From: Nitrosopumilales archaeon
Lineage (GTDB): Archaea > Thermoproteota > Nitrososphaeria > Nitrososphaerales > Nitrosopumilaceae
Assembly (NCBI GenBank): GCA_025350175.1
Contig: JANXYF010000043.1
Coordinates: 1-5,883 of the forward strand
Length of the DNA stretch: 5,883 bases
Direction of reading: 5' to 3'
Each line of letters opens with the position of its first letter. Within the stretch, counting starts at the first letter, position 1. Shown here piece by piece: positions 1-5,883 of this stretch. The notes under the pieces are model-generated. The model had not been told where the DNA came from. It ran no database searches and saw only the letters and a program-made list of their open reading frames with translations. The translations under genes and the position numbers were made by a program.

Positions 1-86
1 TGAGCGATTCTTACAACAAGATCTTTGGGCAAGTCGAGATAAAAAAAATCTGGAACTCCCATTAAAAATAATTCAAGATCCATTTG
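1..86. repeat. Left inverted-repeat arm (fold-back copy of 198-283)
   Basis: Base i pairs with base 284-i: the first 86 bases are the reverse complement of 198-283, with mismatches only at 30, 31, 58 and 81 (82 of 86 identical). The two arms are separated by 111 bp. Read on the plus strand, the arm encodes part of the primase protein (ERFLQQDLW, then LPLKIIQD) in the orientation opposite to the real gene. It therefore replaces the missing second half of priL with a backward copy of its middle. The homology stops at 86/198, inside the short shared word CAAAT. I read it as a chimeric or assembly fold-back at the contig end rather than a gene. Confidence 0.9.
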
Positions 87-582
87 TCACCCTTCGGTTT
101 ACCAACTTCCATTCCTTTTCATGAAAATGTACAGCTCGTTGTAGATAATCTGGTACCTTAATTACAAATTCATCATTATCAATTGATACCTTGACTGCAA
201 ATAGATCTTGAATTATTTTTAATGGAAGTTCCAGATTTTTTTTATCTCGACTAACCCAAAGATCTTGTTGTAAGAATCGCTCAGACCTTCTAGCTTCTGC
301 CAAAGAAAATCTCCTAATCAGTGTAGCAATACCTGCTGACTTGAGCAATATGATAGCCACTATGAAAGATAACAATTCAGAATCATTATCTAATGATTCC
401 AGATCAGAGCCATAGATTTGGCCAGAAGACGCAACTACAATTCTACCATATGCCTTTTCTACAATAGGCTTCCAGTCAGGATGACTGAGTTGTTCAAGAC
501 TTAATCCTGTATTTGCTAGATATTCACCAGCTTCTGTAAGAAATGGATATTTTGCTAGATCCTTTATTCCAATTTTTAGCAC
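73..582 (-). CDS. priL: DNA primase large subunit PriL, N-terminal domain only (3'-truncated by fold-back)
   Basis: PriL is the regulatory, non-catalytic subunit of the archaeal/eukaryotic-type primase. With PriS it makes RNA primers for replication. The 169-residue frame shows the family's N-terminal signature (KYPFLTEAGEY, residues 11-21), the helical segment with RRFSLAEARR (90-99) and the conserved FHEKEWKLVNR stretch (about 153-163). Archaeal PriL is usually about twice this length and ends in a C-terminal domain with four Fe-S cysteines; that domain is entirely absent. The frame fails at VTNG (residues 165-168), just where the inverted copy begins. The final Ser and the TGA at 73-75 are made by the junction and are not the real end. 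The start is GTG at 580-582: the overlapping ATG two bases upstream is out of frame and stops at once, and an in-frame TAA lies about 40 bases upstream with no better start between. Transcription is divergent from nfo. An intact copy probably exists in the organism, since primase is essential. Confidence 0.85.
   Translation of the reverse strand: MLKIGIKDLAKYPFLTEAGEYLANTGLSLEQLSHPDWKPIVEKAYGRIVVASSGQIYGSDLESLDNDSELLSFIVAIILLKSAGIATLIRRFSLAEARRSERFLQQDLWVSRDKKNLELPLKIIQDLFAVKVSIDNDEFVIKVPDYLQRAVHFHEKEWKLVNRRVTNGS
198..283. repeat. Internal partner of the left inverted repeat
   Basis: This stretch lies inside priL and matches 1-86 in reverse complement at 82 of 86 positions. It is the trustworthy copy, because it sits in an uninterrupted primase reading frame with normal protein sequence on both sides (RRSERFLQQD to DLFAVKVSID). 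Confidence 0.85.
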
Positions 583-603
583 ATTTTCTTTGTTCTTGTT
601 GAC

Positions 604-611
604 CTTAAAAA
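604..611 (-). promoter_or_regulatory. Probable TATA box of priL
   Basis: On the minus strand the word TTTTTAAG is centred about 25 bases before the GTG start of priL. That is the distance expected when an archaeal transcript begins at or next to the start codon. There is no Shine-Dalgarno-like sequence before the GTG (the preceding bases are AACAAAGAAAAT), which agrees with leaderless translation. The call rests on position and base composition only. Confidence 0.45.
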
Positions 612-678
612 TTTGATTATCTTACAAATGACTAGGATTTTGTCATAACTAGGAATTTTCCAAATTATTCCATACGAG

Positions 679-687
679 TTTAAATTA
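679..687 (+). promoter_or_regulatory. Probable TATA box of nfo(-glyS)
   Basis: TTTAAATTA is centred about 25 bases before the ATG of nfo at 708 and is preceded by purine-rich ACGAG, which could serve as a BRE. This spacing puts the expected transcription start at or within a few bases of the ATG, so the message would be leaderless. No ribosome binding site precedes the ATG. The intergenic region 583-707 holds this box, the priL box and a short direct repeat; I see no RNA gene in it. Confidence 0.55.
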
Positions 688-707
688 TCCTCAGATAAAT
701 TAGTCAC

Positions 708-1550
708 ATGCTAGTTGGATTACATGTATCCATCGCAGGCTCAATCGATAGAGCAGTAGATAACGCAGTTGCAACTGGATGTACTGCATTTCAAATCTTT
801 ACTCGCAATCCTCGTGGATGGGCTGCAAAACCTTTGGCAAGTAAAGATGTTTCTAGTTTTAAAGAAAAACTTGCTGCAAGTAAAATTGATAGATTTTCCA
901 CCGTAGCTCACATGCCATACTTACCAAATTTATCTTCCCCAGAGGAAGATCCATTTGCAAGGTCTACAAATTCGCTAATAGATGAGATAAAAAGATGCAG
1001 TAAACTAGGAATTCCCTACATTGTTGCACATTTGGGAAGTCATAAGGGTGAAGGGGATAAAAAAGGAATAGAAATGCTAGTAAGGGCATTTACAAAAGCT
1101 GCTGCAGAAACTTCAAATGATGTCATGATTCTTCTTGAGAATACTGCAGGTCAGAAGAATAGTGTAGGATCAGACCTTGATCAGCTTGCTTCTATTTTAT
1201 TTCAGCTAAAACCTGCAAAAAGATTTGGAATATGTTTTGATACTTGTCATGCTTTTGCTGCAGGCTATGATATGAGGACTGAAAAAGAGGCAAAATCAAC
1301 ACTTGAAAAATTAAACAAAGCAATAGGTTATGAACATCTCAAAATTTTACACTTGAACGATTCAAAGGGAGAATTGGGATGCAATCTGGATAGACATGAG
1401 CATATTGGATTAGGACATATTGGAGAGAAAGGACTAGGATATGTTATAAAAACTATAAGCCGTAAGAAAATTCCAATAATTTTAGAGACACCTATTGATG
1501 AAAGACGTGATGATATTGGAAACTTGAATAAGGTAAAAGAATTGGCTTAA
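708..1550 (+). CDS. nfo: Endonuclease IV (AP endonuclease, Zn-dependent)
   Basis: Endonuclease IV cuts the DNA backbone 5' of abasic sites during base-excision repair and can clean 3' blocked ends. The 280-residue protein is full length for the family (E. coli Nfo is 285) and is a TIM-barrel enzyme. All nine residues of the trinuclear zinc site can be placed: H68 (in AHMPYLPN), H108 (VAHLGSHKG), E144 (LLENTAGQ), D178 and H181 (FDTCHAFAAGYD), H215 (LHLNDSK), D228 and H230 (DRHEHIG), and E260 (ILETP). Each is one position below its E. coli counterpart. The ATG at 708 gives the standard N-terminus (GLHVSIAGSI) and lies at the right distance from a TATA box. It is the first gene of a likely two-gene unit with glyS, 20 bp downstream. 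Nothing is missing, and it is the best-supported call in the window. Confidence 0.97.
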   Translation: MLVGLHVSIAGSIDRAVDNAVATGCTAFQIFTRNPRGWAAKPLASKDVSSFKEKLAASKIDRFSTVAHMPYLPNLSSPEEDPFARSTNSLIDEIKRCSKLGIPYIVAHLGSHKGEGDKKGIEMLVRAFTKAAAETSNDVMILLENTAGQKNSVGSDLDQLASILFQLKPAKRFGICFDTCHAFAAGYDMRTEKEAKSTLEKLNKAIGYEHLKILHLNDSKGELGCNLDRHEHIGLGHIGEKGLGYVIKTISRKKIPIILETPIDERRDDIGNLNKVKELA

Positions 1551-1570
1551 TTTGGAAGAGTTTTGATTCT

Positions 1571-3028
1571 ATGAACTATGAACAAATAATGCAACTTGCA
1601 CTGGAGCGTGGATTTTATTTTCCTAGCTGTGAGATTTATTCAGATGCTCAAGCTGGGTTTTGGGAATATGGTCCCACTGGAGTAAATCTAAAGAACAAAT
1701 TCATAGAGTTATGGAGAAGAGAACTTGTCAGAAGGGACAGAATGTGGGAGATTGACGGTTCCCAGATTATGTCAGAAAATGTCTTTGTAGCATCAGGTCA
1801 TCTAGCAAGTTTTGCAGATCCTATTGCAACATGTACAAAATGCAAGTCAATTTTTAGAGCAGACAAGATGATAGAAGATATTACTAAAATAACAATTCCT
1901 GAAAATGCAGACTTGGAAGAATTTGATAAAGTTATTGAGGAGAAAAAAATTACTTGTTCAAAATGCAAGGGAAGTTTTGAGAAGATAAAAAAATTCAACA
2001 TGATGTTCAGGATAGGCATAGGTGCGCAAAATGAATCGGCGTACTTGAGGCCTGAGACATGTCAGTCTATCTTTGTTGATTTTCCAAGATTGTTTAAAAC
2101 AATGAGAGGAAAATTGCCAATTGGGATTGCTCAGATTGGGAAGAGCTTTAGAAACGAGATCTCTCCAAGGCAGAGTCTTCTTAGATTAAGAGAGTTTTAT
2201 CAGGCAGAGATCGAAGTCTTTTGTAATCCTGGCAAGCTTAATGACTTGCCAAAGTTCTCAGAGGTTGAAAACACTCTGATAAGAATAATGGTTGATGATT
2301 CGATAAAAAGTATGACTTGTAAAGAAGCAGTAGATTCTGGAATAATACCAAATAAACTAGTGGCATATTATCTTGGATTACTTGTTGAGTTTTACCAAAA
2401 AACCGGAATTGATGTTAACAAAAGTAGATTTAGAAAACTAAGTGATAAAGAAAAGGCATTTTATGCAACAGTGGCGTTTGACTTTGAAGTTGAGACCAAC
2501 ACAGGTTGGCTTGAACTTGTTGCGTGTAACTATAGATCGGATTATGATCTAAAGAGTCATGCAAATATCAGTAAAGAAAAATTTGAAGTAATGGATGATG
2601 AAGTAAAAGTTTTACCGCACGTATTTGAGATATCAATGGGAATAGACCGAAGTTTGTATACCATGATAGAACATAGACTACGTGAAGACGTGGAAAATGA
2701 AAGAGTTGTTCTTTCCTTGGAACCATATCTTGCACCAGTTCATGTTGGCATACTGTCACTTGTAAAAAAAGACGGCCTTGCAGAAAAAACTGATGAAATT
2801 TACTTTATGTTAAGAAAAAAATATGATGCATTTTTGGACCACTCTGGTGCCATAGGAAGAAGATATAGAAGATTAGATGAGATTGGTGCCCCCTTTGCTA
2901 TAACAATTGATCATCAGACATTAGAAGATGATACAGTTACAATTCGAAATCGTGATTCAATGAGTCAAGAAAGAATTAAGATATTAGATCTTGATTCTCA
3001 TCTTGCAAGAGCTACTGCATTTCCATAA
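1571..3028 (+). CDS. glyS: Glycyl-tRNA synthetase, archaeal/eukaryotic alpha2 type
   Basis: This class II aminoacyl-tRNA synthetase charges tRNA-Gly with glycine in the cytoplasm using ATP. The 485-residue protein shows the family in order: an N-terminal segment with motif 1 (FWEYGPTGVNLKNKF, 30-44); a Cys pair-Cys pair insertion likely to bind zinc (C88, C91, C129, C132); the substrate loop with RPETCQ (160-165); motif 2 (GKSFRNEISPRQSLLRLREF, 190-209, followed by QAEIEVF); motif 3 (ISMGIDRSLYTMIEH, 354-368); and a C-terminal anticodon-binding domain from about 387 (LAPVHVGIL to the HQTLEDDTVTIRNRD region). This is the homodimeric form, not the bacterial alpha/beta form. It seems shorter than many euryarchaeal relatives, mainly in the insertion between motifs 2 and 3. 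An imperfect purine-rich GGAAGAG lies about 10 bases before the ATG and may help internal initiation on a shared nfo transcript, since I see no separate promoter. Confidence 0.96.
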   Translation: MNYEQIMQLALERGFYFPSCEIYSDAQAGFWEYGPTGVNLKNKFIELWRRELVRRDRMWEIDGSQIMSENVFVASGHLASFADPIATCTKCKSIFRADKMIEDITKITIPENADLEEFDKVIEEKKITCSKCKGSFEKIKKFNMMFRIGIGAQNESAYLRPETCQSIFVDFPRLFKTMRGKLPIGIAQIGKSFRNEISPRQSLLRLREFYQAEIEVFCNPGKLNDLPKFSEVENTLIRIMVDDSIKSMTCKEAVDSGIIPNKLVAYYLGLLVEFYQKTGIDVNKSRFRKLSDKEKAFYATVAFDFEVETNTGWLELVACNYRSDYDLKSHANISKEKFEVMDDEVKVLPHVFEISMGIDRSLYTMIEHRLREDVENERVVLSLEPYLAPVHVGILSLVKKDGLAEKTDEIYFMLRKKYDAFLDHSGAIGRRYRRLDEIGAPFAITIDHQTLEDDTVTIRNRDSMSQERIKILDLDSHLARATAFP

Positions 3029-3055
3029 AGAAAACTTCTGAAATATCATATAATT

Positions 3056-3079
3056 AATTCAAAAATAGTTTCAAAATAA
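3056..3079 (-). terminator. Possible T-rich terminator of the convergent surface-protein gene
   Basis: Just after the TAA of the minus-strand gene, that strand reads TTATTTTG then CTATTTTTG: short T runs of the kind archaeal RNA polymerase uses for termination, without a hairpin. The gap between the two convergent genes (3029-3079) is only 51 bp. The plus strand has no good T run within it, so the glyS message probably ends inside the 3' end of the neighbour, where ATATTTTACTTTTAG occurs at about 3122-3136. Confidence 0.35.
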
Positions 3080-5869
3080 TTATTTAGCAGGGATTGTGAT
3101 TCTTGATGTATCAGTATTACGATATTTTACTTTTAGTACATTGCTCATCACATCAGATGATGAAATCATTCCATTTTTAGAATCTATTTCTACTTTCCAC
3201 TTTCCAGTTATTGGATCTACTGATGTTATAATAAAGCGCTCAAGTGAACTATCAGATGAAGTATATCGCACTCTAAACACCTGGTCTCCAATTGTTACAG
3301 TCTTGAGATTTCCAGGCAATCCAAGAGTAGAGTTTGTTACAAGACAATTGTCTGCTGCTCCTATTACACATGTACCATCAGGAGCACTCACTTTGTATTC
3401 CATTGTACCATGATTCTCAAACGATGAATATAGTACAGATGCTTGAGCTATAGTCTGGTTACCTACTGATATCACACCAATATTTTGTGGGTTGTTAAGA
3501 GACATGCTCATAGTACCTGGGAATGTTGTAACAGTAGATGATACTGTCTCAAATGACTTGTCGTAAAGCTCTGCTCTGACTTGTACTACATATTGAGAGA
3601 CCTTGTCAACTGTTGGACTCTTCCATTCTAGGTTCACCTGAGTCTGTCCTGTACCAAATACTTGAGCTGATGAAGTATACACTATTTTTCCATCAACAAT
3701 CAAGTCTATCGAACCATAAACTGGTCCAGTGGAATTATTGGTAAAGTATGCTGCTGGATTAGCTACAGTGCCACCTATTCTTGTTGGTCTAATGTCTACC
3801 TCGATCTTACCCTTTACAGAATAACTTGGATGTACTCCAATGGAATAATGATCAGAGTCGGTTGTCTTTCCTGCTTTATTGTGAACACTGATCCAGTAAG
3901 CAAGAGCAGGAGATTGTATCATGTTACTTGGAATTATTCCTGAAATCAAATACGTCGAGTTTGTTATCTGTATTGGAACAACATCCATCTTTACTGGTAC
4001 ATAATTAGTGACAGGATCTCCCATCTTTACAAATCTAATCTCTGCACTGTCAAGTGCTGTTTTGCTGTCTACAATTGCAAATACTGAGACTTGCGAGTTA
4101 ACAAAGTGATTGTCTTGAGATGACGGAATCTTTGTACCGTTACCTACTTGGAACTTGACATCAAATATCTTTGCTGCACTAAGATTATTTTCCACTGGAA
4201 CTATCAGTTCATTTTCAAATGATTGTTCGCCCTGGCAGCCTGTTATTTCTATAGTCTTTCCTACGGAATTGATATTGTGTCCTATAGCTTGTAAAGCTAG
4301 AACTTCAAAGGATGTTTCTTTGGATGTAATTGGTGCCTCGTATACAAGTCTCTTGAGTGTAGCATTCTCATTTTCCATTGCAAATGGCTGATCTTTTGCA
4401 GGTGTAGCAGAGACTACTCCAGTTATTGATGTTCGCAGTATAACATTTGGATTATTATCAGAATATTGGACAAGAATTTGTACCATGTTGGTATTACATG
4501 TGTCATAAGATACCTTGAGTATCTTCAAGTTAGATTCTAGGACTCCTGCAAATTCGCTACTGACACCAGTTCCAGTAGATGGTCCTGCGCCTATACTACC
4601 TCCACCACCACTACCACTACCTGCACCTGCACCACCTCCTCCACCTCCACTACTTGTTGAAGATGACCATGTTCCAAATCCGGTAAAGTGTCTAGTCCAA
4701 ACTGCTTCGTCTGATCCTACCTGTATCTTGCAATCTCCTCCTGCAGGTAAGAGATTATTTGTTGCCTGGGTATCATCGGTACATGTTGTTGTAATCTCGG
4801 TAAGTGGACCGGTGTATGTATAACCAACATGCTTTCCTGCTTGACCAACAAATAGTATACGTACTGCCTTGTCAAAAGTTAGTTTGGTACTGCCAAAGCC
4901 CAGTTCTATAACTTTGGTTAAAGTATTAGTTGTACCTGATACTGTTGGTGGTGTAATCGTAACAACAGTGTTAACAGTTGGCAAGGTGACATTTCCTTTC
5001 CAGCTGCTAGCAGGACCTGTTATGGTAATACCTGCAGGAATGATAACTTTTGTACTTAGGGAATTGTCACTCGCTAATTTATTTATTGTAAGACCAGTGT
5101 TGATTAGAACTGTTTTATCTGCACCGACAGTATTAACTATCTTGGAATAGTTCAATGTTGCAGTTGTTGCAGAGTTGACTGTTACGTTTGACAAGGCTGC
5201 GTTACTGCTAGTTACATACAAATCTGGTGTACTTGGATTAACTGTAATACTTGTTTGTGCATTTTCAACAAGTTGTGTTTTTGGTGCTAGATTATTTGCT
5301 GCAGTAGCTGAGCTATTCATAGATAGACTATCAGTGAGTTGAGTAGTCTTGGTCTTGGGTGTGGTAATCGTATCAGATAGTGATAATGATTCGGAGAGTA
5401 AAGCTGATGTAGATTGAGTTGTGGCAATTGTACTAGTTAGAGATAGTGATTCAGTAAGTGATGCAGTCTTTGATTTTGTTGCAGTAATTGTATCAGCTAG
5501 TGATAACGAATCGGAAAGTGAGGAGAGCTTGGTCCTGGATGCAGTGATTGTATCAGCTAGTGATAACGAATCTGAGAGTGAGGAGAGCTTGGTCTTGGGT
5601 GCAGTGATTGTATCAGCTAGTGATAGTGATTCAGTAAGTGATGCAGTCTTTGATTTTGTTGCAGTAATTGTATCAACTAGTGATAACGAATCTGAGACTG
5701 CATCACTTACTGAATCACTATCACTAGCTGATTCACTTGCCAAGGTAACGACAAAATCTCTCTCAGAATCACTCTCACTAGCTGATACAATCACTGCACC
5801 CAAGACCAAGCTCTCCTCACTCTCAGATTCGTTATCACTAGCTGATACAATCACTGCATCCAGGACCAA
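3080..5869 (-). CDS. Large Ser/Thr-rich repeat-bearing surface or secreted protein (5' partial)
   Basis: I do not recognise a named family, but the layout resembles large extracellular proteins of ammonia-oxidising archaea. In the 929-residue frame, residues 1-58 are antisense of the gene's own repeats, read through the fold-back (5696-5869), and are not real. The TTG start is also unreal, because the frame stays open to the window edge. Real sequence runs from about residue 59: six 20-residue repeats (61-180); a beta-rich Thr/Val/Asn region (about 200-320); a compact module (about 320-400, KLTFDKAVRILFVGQAGKH, with C363 and C380); a poly-Gly linker (408-430); then a long beta-rich region to 929 with C458, C545, C834 and C842. 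The six cysteines could form disulfides. About ten N-x-S/T sites (for example 185, 228, 293, 502, 562, 577, 637, 712, 804, 846) suit archaeal N-glycosylation. There is no membrane helix and no C-terminal sorting motif. The true start and any signal peptide lie beyond the break. A role in the cell envelope or adhesion is inferred only. Confidence 0.75.
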   Translation of the reverse strand: MVLDAVIVSASDNESESEESLVLGAVIVSASESDSERDFVVTLASESASDSDSVSDAVSDSLSLVDTITATKSKTASLTESLSLADTITAPKTKLSSLSDSLSLADTITASRTKLSSLSDSLSLADTITATKSKTASLTESLSLTSTIATTQSTSALLSESLSLSDTITTPKTKTTQLTDSLSMNSSATAANNLAPKTQLVENAQTSITVNPSTPDLYVTSSNAALSNVTVNSATTATLNYSKIVNTVGADKTVLINTGLTINKLASDNSLSTKVIIPAGITITGPASSWKGNVTLPTVNTVVTITPPTVSGTTNTLTKVIELGFGSTKLTFDKAVRILFVGQAGKHVGYTYTGPLTEITTTCTDDTQATNNLLPAGGDCKIQVGSDEAVWTRHFTGFGTWSSSTSSGGGGGGAGAGSGSGGGGSIGAGPSTGTGVSSEFAGVLESNLKILKVSYDTCNTNMVQILVQYSDNNPNVILRTSITGVVSATPAKDQPFAMENENATLKRLVYEAPITSKETSFEVLALQAIGHNINSVGKTIEITGCQGEQSFENELIVPVENNLSAAKIFDVKFQVGNGTKIPSSQDNHFVNSQVSVFAIVDSKTALDSAEIRFVKMGDPVTNYVPVKMDVVPIQITNSTYLISGIIPSNMIQSPALAYWISVHNKAGKTTDSDHYSIGVHPSYSVKGKIEVDIRPTRIGGTVANPAAYFTNNSTGPVYGSIDLIVDGKIVYTSSAQVFGTGQTQVNLEWKSPTVDKVSQYVVQVRAELYDKSFETVSSTVTTFPGTMSMSLNNPQNIGVISVGNQTIAQASVLYSSFENHGTMEYKVSAPDGTCVIGAADNCLVTNSTLGLPGNLKTVTIGDQVFRVRYTSSDSSLERFIITSVDPITGKWKVEIDSKNGMISSSDVMSNVLKVKYRNTDTSRITIPAK
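4580..4648 (-). other. Poly-glycine linker within the surface protein
   Basis: Residues 408-430 consist almost only of Gly with some Ala and Ser (six Gly in a row, then GAGAGSGSGGGG), coded mainly by GGT and GGA. This is a flexible hinge separating the cysteine-containing module that ends near WTRHFTGFGTW from the long C-terminal region that begins near FAGVLESNLKILKVSY. Such low-complexity DNA is also prone to length change. Confidence 0.8.
5330..5689 (-). repeat. Six 60-bp tandem repeats coding 20-residue Ser-rich units
   Basis: The period is exactly 60 bp. Each unit codes a form of SLSL-x-DTITA followed by about ten variable residues (TKSKTASLTE, PKTKLSSLSD, SRTKLSSLSD, TKSKTASLTE, TQSTSALLSE, PKTKTTQLTD). 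Units 1 and 4, counted from the N-terminal side, are near identical, as are units 2 and 3. Units 5 and 6 (nearest the folded domains) have diverged more, and a seventh start (SLSM) ends the array. The array is broken upstream by the fold-back, so the true copy number is unknown and larger. Confidence 0.92.
5515..5649. repeat. Internal partner of the right inverted repeat
   Basis: This 135-bp part of the tandem-repeat array matches the last 189 bases of the window in reverse complement. It is base-for-base identical apart from one 54-bp insertion in the distal arm. It is the copy that continues into the real gene. Confidence 0.85.
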
Positions 5870-5883
5870 GCTCTCCTCACTTT
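5695..5883. repeat. Right inverted-repeat arm (fold-back of the repeat array)
   Basis: From 5695 the sequence is the reverse complement of 5649 down to 5515: bases 5695-5732 pair by the rule i+j=11344, and bases 5787-5883 pair the same way after a 54-bp shift. The switch happens at a shared AGA. On the plus strand the arm codes the repeat protein in frame (TASLTESLSLAD, then after the insert TITAPKTKLSSL), so two oppositely oriented pieces of the same gene meet here with no start codon between. This is most simply a chimeric or assembly fold-back at the contig end, mirroring the one at the left edge. Confidence 0.88.
5733..5786 (+). repeat. Extra 54-bp repeat unit present only in the right arm
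   Basis: These 54 bases code SLAKVTTKSLSESLSLAD, an 18-residue variant of the SLSLAD unit. They sit in frame between two copies of the word CTAGCTGAT and have no counterpart in the internal arm. The exact borders are ambiguous by a few bases because the flanks repeat. The unit shows that the copied template had a different repeat layout: another strain, another allele, or an unseen upstream part of this same gene joined by slippage. Confidence 0.8.

Noticed and set aside
611..629. Inverted repeat ATTTG...CAAAT in the divergent intergenic region
   Set aside because: A 5-bp arm in AT-rich DNA is expected by chance.
1798..2019. Small minus-strand frame with hydrophobic, Ser/Ile-rich product
   Set aside because: It lies fully inside glyS on the opposite strand and is a shadow of its codon use.
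4515..4823. Plus-strand frame with a proline-rich stretch
   Set aside because: The prolines are simply the antisense of the poly-Gly linker codons; no start signal or family resemblance.
5696..5869. Acidic Ser/Asp/Glu-rich N-terminal domain of the surface protein
   Set aside because: It is the antisense reading of the protein's own repeats across the fold-back, with no independent support as coding sequence.
1..5883. Inverted repeats at both ends as a transposon, invertible cassette or hairpin-telomere linear replicon
   Set aside because: The two end arms are unrelated to each other; each matches only sequence next to it. There is no transposase, recombinase or replication gene, and the content is ordinary chromosomal housekeeping genes broken mid-frame.
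5330..5883. CRISPR-like array because of regular 60-bp period
   Set aside because: The whole period is repeated and protein-coding in frame; there are no unique spacers between conserved repeats and no cas genes.

Overview
The window looks like a 5.9-kb piece of an archaeal chromosome, most likely from the ammonia-oxidising Thaumarchaeota (Nitrososphaerota; Nitrosopumilus/Nitrosarchaeum type). Four things point there: an archaeal-type DNA primase large subunit, an archaeal/eukaryotic-type glycyl-tRNA synthetase, AT-rich codon use with TATA-like boxes about 25 bp before start codons (leaderless transcripts), and a very large Ser/Thr-rich secreted-type protein with SLSLADTIT repeats of a kind I know from this group. 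No search was run; these are recognitions from the sequence.

Layout. Positions 1-86 are an inverted copy of 198-283. Positions 79-582 (minus) encode the N-terminal domain of DNA primase large subunit (priL), broken at the inverted-repeat junction. Positions 583-707 are a divergent promoter region. Positions 708-1550 (plus) encode a complete endonuclease IV (nfo), followed 20 bp later by a complete glycyl-tRNA synthetase (glyS, 1571-3028). After a 51-bp gap, a large convergent gene (minus, stop at 3080) encodes a repeat-bearing surface or secreted protein. It has six 20-residue Ser-rich repeats, beta-rich domains, a poly-Gly linker and a long C-terminal region. From about 5695 to the end the sequence flips into an inverted copy of 5515-5649, with one extra 54-bp repeat unit.

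The two housekeeping genes in the centre (DNA base-excision repair and tRNA charging) may share one transcript. The primase gene is transcribed divergently from them. The surface protein is an unrelated convergent gene.

The most notable structural fact is that both ends of the window are fold-backs, each breaking a reading frame and each with a few bases of microhomology at the switch. The simplest reading is a chimeric or hairpin artefact at both contig ends, as multiple displacement amplification or mixed-strain assembly can produce. The inverted arms are not perfect copies: the left differs at codon-compatible sites and the right carries an in-frame extra repeat unit. The copied template may therefore be a related strain or allele. 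The first 58 residues of the long minus-strand frame, and the stop codon of priL, should not be trusted. I see no convincing new biological system here.
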